Below are positions 25,860-33,360 of a DNA stretch of 64,000 nt, one piece after another. Where the stretch lies: contig URUF01000002.1 of NCBI GenBank assembly GCA_900550955.1, positions 35,444-99,443 of the forward strand. Reading direction: 5' to 3'. The notes below the pieces were generated by a model. It was not told the origin of the DNA and made no database searches. It saw only the letters and a program-made list of their open reading frames with translations. Position 1 is the first letter of the stretch. Each line of letters begins with the position of its first letter. Source of the DNA: an uncultured Eubacteriales bacterium. GTDB lineage: Bacteria > Bacillota > Clostridia > Christensenellales > Aristaeellaceae. The translations under genes and the position numbers were made by a program.

Positions 25860-26933
25860 TCAATCGCCAAGGCTGATGCCCATGTTGCGGGCGGTTACAA
25901 GCACGTGGTCATCCTTGGGCACGGGTTTGGGCACGCCCGCGATATCCTTGAGCTTGTTATGGATGATCTCGTTGCCATCCAGGGCGACGGTTACGCCATA
26001 GATTTCATCACGGATGAGCTCGGCGGCGTGAACGCCAAACTGCGTGGACAGCACGCGGTCATAGGCGCTGGGGCTTCCGCCGCGCTGGATATGGCCGGGC
26101 ACCACGTGCCGGGCCTCCACGCCGACCATTTCGCTAAGCTGCGCCGCAATGCGCTTGCTGATGCAGTCATAGGGGAGGGTGGCGCGATAGGCCTCGCGCT
26201 CCTTCTTTTTCATTTTGGCTTCCTCAACGCTCAAAGCGCCCTCGGCCACGGCGATGATGCTAAACGCCTTTTTGCTGTTGGCGCGGGCTTCGACTGTTTG
26301 GGCCACCTTTTTGATATCATAGGGGATTTCCGGAAGCAAAATCACGTCCGCGCCGCCGGCGACGCCGGAATAAAGCGTGAGCCAGCCGGCTTTGTTGCCC
26401 ATGATTTCAATAACCATGCAGCGGCCGTGGCTGGTGGCGGTGGTGTGGATGCGGTCAATCACTTCGGTGGCGATATCCACGGCGGTATGGAAGCCAAAGG
26501 TAAAATCCGTGCCGTAGATATCGTTATCGATGGTTTTGGGAAGGCCGATTACGTTAAGGCCCTCCTCGCTAAGCAGGTTGGCGGTTTTGTGCGTGCCGTT
26601 GCCGCCCAGCGTAACCAAACAATCCAGCTTCAGGTCCTTATAGGTTTTTTTCATAGCGGCAACCTTGTCCACGCCGTCAGCCTCTACAATGCGCATATTG
26701 CGGAAAGGCCTGCGGCTGGTGCCCAGGATGGTGCCGCCCAGCGTGAGGATGCCGGAGAACTGCTTTTTGGACATTTCCTGGTATTCGCCGTCGATCAATC
26801 CGCCGTAGCCATTGCGGATACCGATAATTTCCGCGTCAAACATTTCATAGGCGGCGCGGGCCACGCCGCGAATGGCAGCGTTCAACCCCGGGCAGTCGCC
26901 GCCGCTGGTGAGAATGCCAATTCTGCGCTTCAT
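25860..26933 (-). CDS. 6-phosphofructokinase, G104/K124 type
   Basis: The 357-residue enzyme phosphorylates fructose-6-phosphate. It has the GGDCPGLNAAIRG start, the substrate block PKTIDND (catalytic Asp137) and the conserved MGNKAGWL and QRGGSPSAYDR segments. At the phosphoryl-donor site the usual GGDGS is GGNGT: Asn112 replaces the Mg-binding Asp, Gly113 is the ATP-type residue, and Lys133 is the residue seen in PPi-dependent and group III enzymes. Donor specificity therefore cannot be decided. The ATG at 26933 (AAGGAGG 11 bases upstream) is preferred over the ATG at 26942, which abuts the ribosome binding site. Confidence 0.9.
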   Translation of the reverse strand: MKRRIGILTSGGDCPGLNAAIRGVARAAYEMFDAEIIGIRNGYGGLIDGEYQEMSKKQFSGILTLGGTILGTSRRPFRNMRIVEADGVDKVAAMKKTYKDLKLDCLVTLGGNGTHKTANLLSEEGLNVIGLPKTIDNDIYGTDFTFGFHTAVDIATEVIDRIHTTATSHGRCMVIEIMGNKAGWLTLYSGVAGGADVILLPEIPYDIKKVAQTVEARANSKKAFSIIAVAEGALSVEEAKMKKKEREAYRATLPYDCISKRIAAQLSEMVGVEARHVVPGHIQRGGSPSAYDRVLSTQFGVHAAELIRDEIYGVTVALDGNEIIHNKLKDIAGVPKPVPKDDHVLVTARNMGISLGD

Positions 26934-27012
26934 AACAACCATTCCTCCTTTGGATATACCATATAGCTTATTATAACACGCTTGCCAGCAAATAACAACG
27001 CGGCTTTTGCAC

Positions 27013-27050
27013 TTTGCATATCACAAAGAAAGCGGTATAATGAGCGCATG
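27013..27050 (+). promoter_or_regulatory. promoter abutting the YdcF start codon
   Basis: TATAAT at 27036-27041 with TTTGCA at 27013-27018 (17-base spacer) ends only 6 bases before the ATG at 27048. Transcription would begin at or near the start codon, so the mRNA should be leaderless. Confidence 0.65.
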
Positions 27051-27743
27051 CGTGTGAAAGGGGCGGATGAAGCGTTGGAAAAAGCGGCGCTTGAGGAACT
27101 GCGCGTGGTGTGGGACAGCCTATACTGGGCGGATACGCTGGAAAAGGCGGATGTAATCATTGGGTTTGGCTGCGCGGACGAGGCCGTGGGCCGGCGCGCG
27201 GCGGAGCTGTACCTGGCCGGATACGCCCCGTGGCTGGTGTTTTCTGGCGGCCTGGGAAAGGGCACCAAGGGAAGGCTAATCAAAAGCGAGGCGGAGGGTT
27301 ACGCCGCGGCCGCCGTCGCTATGGGCGTGCCGCCCGAACGAATCCTTTTGGAGAAACGCTCCGCCAATACAGGTGAAAATATCGCCTTTACGCGGCGGCT
27401 TTTGAAGGAGAAGGGAATTTTTCCCCGGAAGGTGATTGCGGCGCATCAGCCCAATATGGGCGCGCGGCTTCGCGCAACGCTAAGGAAGCAGTGGGCGGAT
27501 GAAAACGTAGCCTTTTTGATTGCGCCTGCCGACAGGTCGCTGGAAGCGTATCTGGACCGGCTTGCCTCAAGCGGCGTAAGCGAGCAGGAAATGGTAAGCA
27601 ATATCGTGGGCGATTTTCAGCGCATGGACATATATGCCCGCAAGGGTTATCAAACGCCGTGCGAAATGCCGGAGGCGGCCTGGAACGCGTTTCACCAGCT
27701 GGTGAAGCGCGGCTATGACCGCTATATCATCCGCGAGCCCTGA
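27048..27743 (+). CDS. YdcF/DUF218-family protein
   Basis: The 231-residue protein is a DUF218 (YdcF-like) member: ADVIIGFGC, LVFSGGLGKGT, ILLEKRSANTGENI and a later AAHQPNMGARL block are the conserved Rossmann-like strands and loops. There is no membrane anchor, unlike SanA-type members. Family members bind SAM or act in envelope metabolism, but function here is unknown. No ribosome binding site is seen; the gene probably gives a leaderless mRNA. Confidence 0.85.
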   Translation: MRVKGADEALEKAALEELRVVWDSLYWADTLEKADVIIGFGCADEAVGRRAAELYLAGYAPWLVFSGGLGKGTKGRLIKSEAEGYAAAAVAMGVPPERILLEKRSANTGENIAFTRRLLKEKGIFPRKVIAAHQPNMGARLRATLRKQWADENVAFLIAPADRSLEAYLDRLASSGVSEQEMVSNIVGDFQRMDIYARKGYQTPCEMPEAAWNAFHQLVKRGYDRYIIREP

Positions 27744-27774
27744 GCGGCGAAGCAGAAAGGGAGAAAAGACGGCT

Positions 27775-28434
27775 ATGGCGGAGGGATGGAAGCCAAGCAA
27801 GCCCGTGCAGGCGTTAGAGCGCATGGAGGAAGGCGACCTTGCCAAGGCGGTGCGGCAGGCGCTGGCCCAGGATGGCGACCTATACGGCGTTTGCTTTGCA
27901 AATGGGGAGCTTAAAAACATTGAAGGAAAAACGCTGGATTTTTCGGGCTGCCGGTTTGAACGCTGCACCTTTGGCGAGATGGATTTTAAACGCATAGGCT
28001 TTGTGGATTGCGTTTTTGAAAAATGCGAGATGAGCAACCTGCGGCTGGTAAACGCGGCCTTTCAGCGGGTGCGGCTGGCGGATTGCCGCATGACCGGGAT
28101 GGAGCTGCTAAGGGGCGCGGTAATGAACGCCGCTTTTACAGGCTGCATGCTGGATTATTTTTCTGTGGCGGAAACCAAGCTGGATCGCGTGCTCTTTGAG
28201 AATTGCCGGATGCGTGAAAGCATGTGGACGGAGATAAAGCTGCCCAAGGCGCGCTTTGACCGCTGCGACCTGGGCAAAGCGCAATGGGTGCGAACGCCGC
28301 TGAAGGGGCTGGATATGAGCACCTGCCAGATTCCCGGCTGGAGCATTACGCTGTTTGACCTGCGCGGGGTAAAGGTTACGCCCGCGCAGACGCTGGAGCT
28401 GAGCGGGCTGCTGGGCGTTGAGATTGTGGAGTGA
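27775..28434 (+). CDS. pentapeptide-repeat protein
   Basis: The 219-residue protein is built of A(D/N)LxX-like repeats from about residue 45 to 200 (CRFERCTF, CVFEKCEMSNL, CRMTGMELL, CDLGKAQW), predicting a right-handed quadrilateral beta helix. Some members mimic DNA and protect gyrase (Qnr-type), others have no known role. Ribosome binding site AAAGGGAG precedes the ATG at 27775. It follows the YdcF gene by 31 bases and may be in one transcript with it. Confidence 0.88.
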   Translation: MAEGWKPSKPVQALERMEEGDLAKAVRQALAQDGDLYGVCFANGELKNIEGKTLDFSGCRFERCTFGEMDFKRIGFVDCVFEKCEMSNLRLVNAAFQRVRLADCRMTGMELLRGAVMNAAFTGCMLDYFSVAETKLDRVLFENCRMRESMWTEIKLPKARFDRCDLGKAQWVRTPLKGLDMSTCQIPGWSITLFDLRGVKVTPAQTLELSGLLGVEIVE

Positions 28435-28493
28435 CGGCGGGCGCGGGGCGAATTGGTGAAACGTCCCAATGGCCTTGAAAAGGAGAAACGAAA

Positions 28494-29384
28494 ATGAAAA
28501 GACGAGTCGCGGCCGTACTGATGGCGCTGCTTCTTTGCCTGCCCTTCTATGGCTGTGCGGAAACGGCTATGTATACTGCCCAGCTGGGCGGGCCGCTGTA
28601 TTCAAACCTGGAGGATGAGGAAACGCGCGGCTGGCTATTGGCGCGGATGAAGGCCGCCGGGCTGGACGAGAAAGCCGTGGACGCCGTGGGCGAATGGATT
28701 GCCGATTTTAATGCGCTCAGCAGCCGAAATGCCGCTTATACGCATGTAAAGGGCTTTGTGCCCATGAACGGCGCTGTGGATTATGGCGACGACAGCGCCT
28801 ATGGCGATTATAACTACCAATGGTGGAAAGCGGCCAAACGCGCCTATTGGGATGTGCTTTGCCGCTCGACGGCCTTTTTTCTGCTTCAGGATCAGATCGC
28901 CGTTGAGCGCACGCTGGATGAAGGGCTGTGGAACAAGAAATGGTTTCAAACGGATTTTGACGGCTTTGAAACCAATCCCGGCCTGCAATGCCCGCAGGAA
29001 ACCGTGCGCCGGTATTTTACCCTGTACCAGTTGATGGACTGTGACGGCGCTACGGATGCGCGCGGGCGGGCCGAACAGGTGAAGGCGCAATGGGACAAAT
29101 TTGGCGTTCGCTTTCGGGAAGGCGATGCATCTTTGCTGACCCTTTGGACGGTGCAGGAGGGCAGCAAGCTGTACCCGTCGCACGCGGCGGTTCTGATTCA
29201 CTTGCCTGGCGAACAATATGTGGCGTTTGAAAAATACGGCCCGGAATATCCGTACCAGGCGACGATCTTTGCATCCAAGGAGGAAATAAGGACCTATTTT
29301 GACCAATGGGCGGCGCTTGGCTGGCGGGGCTATGAGCCTGTGCCGGAGCACTTTGTGATGGAAAACGACAGGCTGCTGGAATAG
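28494..29384 (+). CDS. exported DUF4300-type protein
   Basis: The 296-residue protein has a signal with a possible lipobox (FYGC, Cys21). The mature part matches DUF4300: YSNLEDEETR at the start, the CRSTAF segment, LFxxD-like FQTDFDGFE, and the late HAAVLIHLPG and YPYQATIF segments. DUF4300 proteins are exported in Firmicutes and functionally unknown. It is preceded 59 bases upstream by the pentapeptide gene and followed by a bidirectional terminator. Confidence 0.78.
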   Translation: MKRRVAAVLMALLLCLPFYGCAETAMYTAQLGGPLYSNLEDEETRGWLLARMKAAGLDEKAVDAVGEWIADFNALSSRNAAYTHVKGFVPMNGAVDYGDDSAYGDYNYQWWKAAKRAYWDVLCRSTAFFLLQDQIAVERTLDEGLWNKKWFQTDFDGFETNPGLQCPQETVRRYFTLYQLMDCDGATDARGRAEQVKAQWDKFGVRFREGDASLLTLWTVQEGSKLYPSHAAVLIHLPGEQYVAFEKYGPEYPYQATIFASKEEIRTYFDQWAALGWRGYEPVPEHFVMENDRLLE

Positions 29385-29385
29385 A

Positions 29386-29449
29386 AAAAACCGCTCAAAC
29401 GCCCCGCGGCGCACGGAATAGAAGCGGCGCGCTGGGGGAGCGGTTTTTA
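29386..29449. terminator. bidirectional terminator
   Basis: Arms AAAAACCGCTC and GAGCGGTTTTT flank a second inner stem (CCCCGCGGCGC region). It separates the converging DUF4300 and kinase genes, 29384 and 29456. Confidence 0.8.
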
Positions 29450-29455
29450 TAGATT

Positions 29456-30391
29456 TCAAATGCGGGTGCTTTTCTTCATAAAACGCGTCAGGCCGTTTAA
29501 CGGGCGCGATTCTTCACAAGCATGATTCCCGGCGTGAACGTCCGGCGCGCCCAAAAGGGAAACCACCTCGCCATCTTCTGGCCGGGCCTGCGGGTCTTTA
29601 AGAAGCATGCGGCTTATCGCATCCGCATATTCAGCCGGCAGCGCGGGGGAAAGCGCGGGCGTTGCGCCATGCAAAACGGCTTCGTACAGGTAGGCGTATT
29701 GGGCATGGTCAAAGCCGGGCAGCGCGCCCGTCCACAGGTAGTGAAACAGCGCCCCAAAGGCAAACGTGTCTATTTTGCTGGTCAGTTTGGCCGGTTTGCC
29801 GGCCATGCACAAAAACGATTCCGGCGCAAGATAGACGGGGTCGCCCTCCAGCTCGCGCTGTGCCGCAGGAGGCTCTCCGGTCAAAAAGCCGCTGTCCAGA
29901 TCGATCAGGCGGGCGTGAAAGCCGTCCGGATAGCGAAGCAGCAGCACATGCTCCGGCTTGAGATCGGCATGGACAATCCCCTGCGTATGCAGCCGCTGCA
30001 GGCATAGCGCCAGTTGCAGCAAAAGCCTGCGGCGCTCGTCAAGGGCAAGGTTTTGCGCGTTTTCCGCGGCGATATGCTCGTTTGGGAGCGCCTCGCTTAC
30101 GGCGTAGTAATGGCGCTCGTGGCGAAAAAAATCCAGCACGGGCACAAGCGTATCGCCAATGACGAGGGAGATGGCCTTGTACAGCCGCAGCTTTTGCCGC
30201 TCGAAGGCCTCGCAGCGCTCCAATTGCCTGCGTCCCAGAGGCGTGCGCTCATCCACGGGGTAGACGGGCGAAAGAAATTGCTTTACAAAAAACCGCTCCA
30301 GGCCGCGCGAGGCGATGCACCAGCGGGCGCTGCCGCTGCCCGCCGTTACCATGGGCGTTAGGGGCTTATATCCGCCAATCAGCTCGCTCAT
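29456..30391 (-). CDS. serine/threonine protein kinase of a VWA-PP2C-kinase triad
   Basis: The 311-residue kinase keeps the ATP lysine (Lys37 in FFVKQF), the catalytic loop HADLKPEH (His141, Asp143, Lys145) and, in place of DFG, LIDLDSG (Asp164/166). The activation loop GDPVYLAPE and a DTFAFG block follow. No membrane segment or sensor domain is seen. The ATG at 30391 with AGGAGG 5 bases upstream lies inside the end of the PP2C gene (26-base overlap), so the phosphatase and kinase are translationally coupled. Its partner genes suggest reversible phosphorylation of a VWA protein. Confidence 0.9.
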   Translation of the reverse strand: MSELIGGYKPLTPMVTAGSGSARWCIASRGLERFFVKQFLSPVYPVDERTPLGRRQLERCEAFERQKLRLYKAISLVIGDTLVPVLDFFRHERHYYAVSEALPNEHIAAENAQNLALDERRRLLLQLALCLQRLHTQGIVHADLKPEHVLLLRYPDGFHARLIDLDSGFLTGEPPAAQRELEGDPVYLAPESFLCMAGKPAKLTSKIDTFAFGALFHYLWTGALPGFDHAQYAYLYEAVLHGATPALSPALPAEYADAISRMLLKDPQARPEDGEVVSLLGAPDVHAGNHACEESRPLNGLTRFMKKSTRI

Positions 30392-31352
30392 GACGGCCTC
30401 CTTGTGTCCAGTCGTAATTGGGGCGGTACGCCTGCCACTGCTCGCGCGCAAAGGCAAGATCGTGGCCTCGCCTGCGAACGGGAGTGATGTAGCGCTTTTG
30501 CAAAATGGCGCGCCTGGGGGCCAGCAGCGCCTTAAAGGCGGAAAAATCCTCGACGCCGCAGGACTGGCACAGTAGGGTGGCGTCGTCATGGCAAAGGGTT
30601 TTGAACTGGTTGCATAGCTTGCGCTGCCAGCTTTCCCAACCGGCAGCCGTGCGCAGGGTGTTTAGCAAAAGCATTTCAAGCTCCATCGGGGAGGAAAGGC
30701 AGCCATACGCTCCGTCCGTGAGCGTGAGCACAGCGCATGGCAGGGAGGCGCGCAGGCGGCGCAGGCTTATATGGGCGGGCTGATCGGCACAGAGGAGCGC
30801 GGTAAGGGGCGTATCGCGGTAGAGGCTTTCAAATGCGTCCGGCCGCGCGCGCAGATGATCCTCCGTGCATTGATGCAGCCCTTGCGCGTCCAATACATAG
30901 CCGCGGCTGTCCCCGGCCCAGAAAAAGCACACCTCCCGCGCGGTGGCCGCGCCCTCCTGCGTAACGGCGGCGCAAAACGTGCAGGGCAGCGTGCGCTGCA
31001 TGCTGCCTACGATGCGGTTTGGCGTAAGCTCCCGGCAATGCGCGGCCGCAAAGCGCTGGAAGATGCCGTCCAAATCGCTTTCAAGCTCCCGGCAGAGCGC
31101 CGCGCCCGCCTCGGGCGTATCGGGCATGGGCCTGCGCTCCTGCGCCCAGTTGAGAAAGGCGCGCGTTGCCAAACGCGCGGCAATATACGCGCCGGTACGG
31201 TTTTCCAATGCCGCGTAGCGACGGCTGCCCAGGCCGCCGCAGCCGTCGGCAACGCACAAAAAGGCGTTCAGCGAATCCGATTGCATAGCAAAGCTATCCT
31301 CACATTGCCCAGGGAGGCTAGCGTAGCTTGCGGATAGCAGGCGTTCCCGCAA
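30366..31352 (-). CDS. PP2C-family protein phosphatase
   Basis: The 328-residue protein has the PP2C metal and phosphate motifs in order: GQCEDSF, VADGCGGLGS (Asp36), FWAGDSRGYV, LTLTDGAYG and HDDATL. Family enzymes are Mn/Mg-dependent serine/threonine phosphatases. The start is TTG at 31352. The C-terminal 60 residues are basic and Arg/Gln/Tyr-rich, outside the fold. It sits between a VWA gene (35 bases upstream) and a kinase gene that it overlaps. Confidence 0.9.
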   Translation of the reverse strand: MRERLLSASYASLPGQCEDSFAMQSDSLNAFLCVADGCGGLGSRRYAALENRTGAYIAARLATRAFLNWAQERRPMPDTPEAGAALCRELESDLDGIFQRFAAAHCRELTPNRIVGSMQRTLPCTFCAAVTQEGAATAREVCFFWAGDSRGYVLDAQGLHQCTEDHLRARPDAFESLYRDTPLTALLCADQPAHISLRRLRASLPCAVLTLTDGAYGCLSSPMELEMLLLNTLRTAAGWESWQRKLCNQFKTLCHDDATLLCQSCGVEDFSAFKALLAPRRAILQKRYITPVRRRGHDLAFAREQWQAYRPNYDWTQGGRHERADWRI

Positions 31353-31387
31353 CTAAAATCGACCCCTTCTAAACGCCGGTAAGCGGG

Positions 31388-32068
31388 TTAGATGGTATTG
31401 CATACCGCGTCCAGCACCTGGCGGTATTCCACCTCTTGCAGGCCTTCGCTGACGGTTTGCACGTGAATCACCTGGCCCCATTCCGAGGAAATACGGCTCC
31501 AGGCGGGCGCGTCCGGGGCAAAAATGAGCAGGCGCTTTGCGTTTTCATCCATGCCGCCGCCAAGCTGCTCGTCCTCCCACCACAGGCTTAGCTCCTCAAA
31601 GTCCTTTGCCATGCCCTCTGGATACCAGGGGGCGATTTTGCCGTACCCCAGCTCGTGCGTGGGCGCGTCCGACCACATAACGATAATGTGGCGCTTTTTC
31701 ACGCCCTCCCGCGTCCAGTCGCTGCGGATGGCATAGGCCAGCGCTTCCAGGCCGTCCTCGGGAATATCGCCGCCGCCCTTGGCGGTAATCCCGTTTACGC
31801 AGTCATAAAACATTTGCGCCTGCTTGGGCAAAACGAAAAAATCGCTGCTAAGCATCGCGTCCTCCCCGTCGGCGATGTAATCGCGGAAGGCGATCACGCG
31901 CACGCGCAGTTGGTTGATAACCTTGTGCTTTTTTTCCATTTCCGCCACAACATCGCGGTACAGGTTCAGCGCGTTCTGCTTTACAAAATCCAGCACATGG
32001 CGCATGCTGCCCGTGGCGTCTATGCAAAATACCATGTCTACATTATAAGTGAGCTTATATCCGTCCAA
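31388..32068 (-). CDS. VWA-domain (TerY-like) protein
   Basis: The 226-residue protein is a single von Willebrand A domain whose MIDAS starts FCIDATGSM (Asp17). Later pieces are GGGDIPEDGLEALAYA and HIIVMWSDAPTHE. The best start is TTG at 32068, 9 bases after GGGAGG; the ATG at 32092 has no ribosome binding site. The protein has no signal or membrane segment, so it is cytoplasmic, as is TerY. VWA, PP2C and kinase genes in this order form the TerY-P type triad known from tellurite-resistance-associated loci. Confidence 0.88.
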   Translation of the reverse strand: MDGYKLTYNVDMVFCIDATGSMRHVLDFVKQNALNLYRDVVAEMEKKHKVINQLRVRVIAFRDYIADGEDAMLSSDFFVLPKQAQMFYDCVNGITAKGGGDIPEDGLEALAYAIRSDWTREGVKKRHIIVMWSDAPTHELGYGKIAPWYPEGMAKDFEELSLWWEDEQLGGGMDENAKRLLIFAPDAPAWSRISSEWGQVIHVQTVSEGLQEVEYRQVLDAVCNTI

Positions 32069-32211
32069 GCTTTGGTACCTCCCGTATCGCATGTTCTACT
32101 CAAAAGGATTCTGCGCGCCTCCGCTTTTTCCTGCCGGATGAAGGAAGGAAAAGGGTATGCCGGTCACGAAATGTAATTACCGCGTATTTTTGTACTGAAA
32201 GGGTTATGCAA

Positions 32212-33147
32212 ATGAAAGCGCGAAAGGCTGCCGGCGGAGTGCTGTTTGGAATAGGCTGCGCGGCGGCGTTTATGGGCCTTTTGGCCACGGTGCTGCCGCT
32301 TATTGCCAACGATCAGCTGCGGCTGGTGCTATCCTCCTTTGCCATGCCTTCCGAAAATGGGCTTGTAAACGCCATCAACGCCGCGATGACCTATGCGCTG
32401 GGCAACTGCTATATGGTTTTGCTGGCGGGCATCGCCATGATGGCGGTTGGCGTCGCCCTGCTGCTGTGGCGGGATGAGGCCCCCAAACGCAAGCCGCCGC
32501 GCCAGAGAGGCGGAGCGCCTGCTTATGAAGGCATAACGCAGCCCGCCCCTCATGCGCAGCAGAGCGAATGGCCCGAGCCCAATCCCTTTGCAGATTTTTC
32601 CGTGCAGGAGCTTTTGACCCCGCGTGCGCAGCCGCAGCCGGCAGGCGGCACGCCTTCTTACGCGCCTCCTATTTTGCCCAATACGGCGGATGCGCTTTTC
32701 CAAGACGCGTCGCCCTATGAGCGCCCTGCTGAAAAACAGGTGCAGGAACAAACCGTGCCAGCGCAATCCCGTTGTGACGGCGAACCCATTGACAAAGACG
32801 ATGCGTCTGCACCGGCGAGCGTTCCGCCCACGGCCGAAATAACGGGGCAAAGCATCTATCCTGGAAGCCGCCCCATGCCAAAGCCGCAGCAGGAGGCAAG
32901 CCCTAACCCAAGCGCGCCCGTTTATGTGCCTGGCGTAGAGGCTGGCGCGCCCAGCCAAAGCGGTTCCAAAGTGATGATACGTTCAACCTTCCAAACTTCC
33001 GCACCCGAAGAAAAAGAGGAAACGCCCGTTCAGCAGCCGTCGTGCGGGCCGGAAGGCGGCATGCAGGAATATACGCCCAACGAGGAAAGCGCGCCGCGGG
33101 CGCTGAGCCCAAGAATTAAAAGCACAATGGGAAGGCACACGCTATAA
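32212..33147 (+). CDS. membrane protein with Pro-rich cytoplasmic tail
   Basis: The 311-residue protein has two transmembrane helices (about 8-30 and 61-85) and then a 220-residue tail rich in Pro, Ala, Gln and Glu, with no recognisable domain. It may be a scaffold for phospho-signalling. The ATG at 32212 (AAAGGG 8 bases upstream) is preferred over the in-frame ATG at 32206. It is divergent from the VWA gene and convergent with nothing; a terminator follows. I do not recognise a family. Confidence 0.65.
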   Translation: MKARKAAGGVLFGIGCAAAFMGLLATVLPLIANDQLRLVLSSFAMPSENGLVNAINAAMTYALGNCYMVLLAGIAMMAVGVALLLWRDEAPKRKPPRQRGGAPAYEGITQPAPHAQQSEWPEPNPFADFSVQELLTPRAQPQPAGGTPSYAPPILPNTADALFQDASPYERPAEKQVQEQTVPAQSRCDGEPIDKDDASAPASVPPTAEITGQSIYPGSRPMPKPQQEASPNPSAPVYVPGVEAGAPSQSGSKVMIRSTFQTSAPEEKEETPVQQPSCGPEGGMQEYTPNEESAPRALSPRIKSTMGRHTL

Positions 33148-33154
33148 CCGAATC

Positions 33155-33193
33155 GCAAAACCGCCCGCCGCTTCCAGGCAGAGGCGGTTTTGC
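33155..33193 (+). terminator. terminator of the Pro-rich membrane protein gene
   Basis: Arms GCAAAACCGCC (33155-33165) and GGCGGTTTTGC (33183-33193) form a perfect stem with T run. Confidence 0.75.
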
Positions 33194-33236
33194 GCGCCAT
33201 AGGGCGCGGCCCTTGAAAATGATACAATTTGGGCGT

Positions 33237-33264
33237 TTGCAATGCAAGGGGTTTATGCTATAAT
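33237..33264 (+). promoter_or_regulatory. promoter of the CotH operon
   Basis: An extended -10, TGCTATAAT (33256-33264), with TTGCAA at 33237-33242 (16 bases) lies about 100 bases before the CotH gene start at 33361. Confidence 0.7.
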
Positions 33265-33360
33265 AAACAATGTTATAGGGCGCTTGTGAAGCGCACAAGG
33301 ACAGGCGGCGCGTTTTGCAACGCGCTGTATCCATGCTTAGGAAAGGAGGTATTTGCGCAT

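Noticed and set aside
25776..26966. 396-residue open frame antisense to phosphofructokinase
   Set aside because: It is His/Gly-rich shadow sequence; the phosphofructokinase motifs explain the region.
29456..32068. The VWA-PP2C-kinase genes as a tellurite-resistance locus
   Set aside because: No TerB, TerC, TerD or TerZ protein is seen in the window; only the triad architecture is supported.
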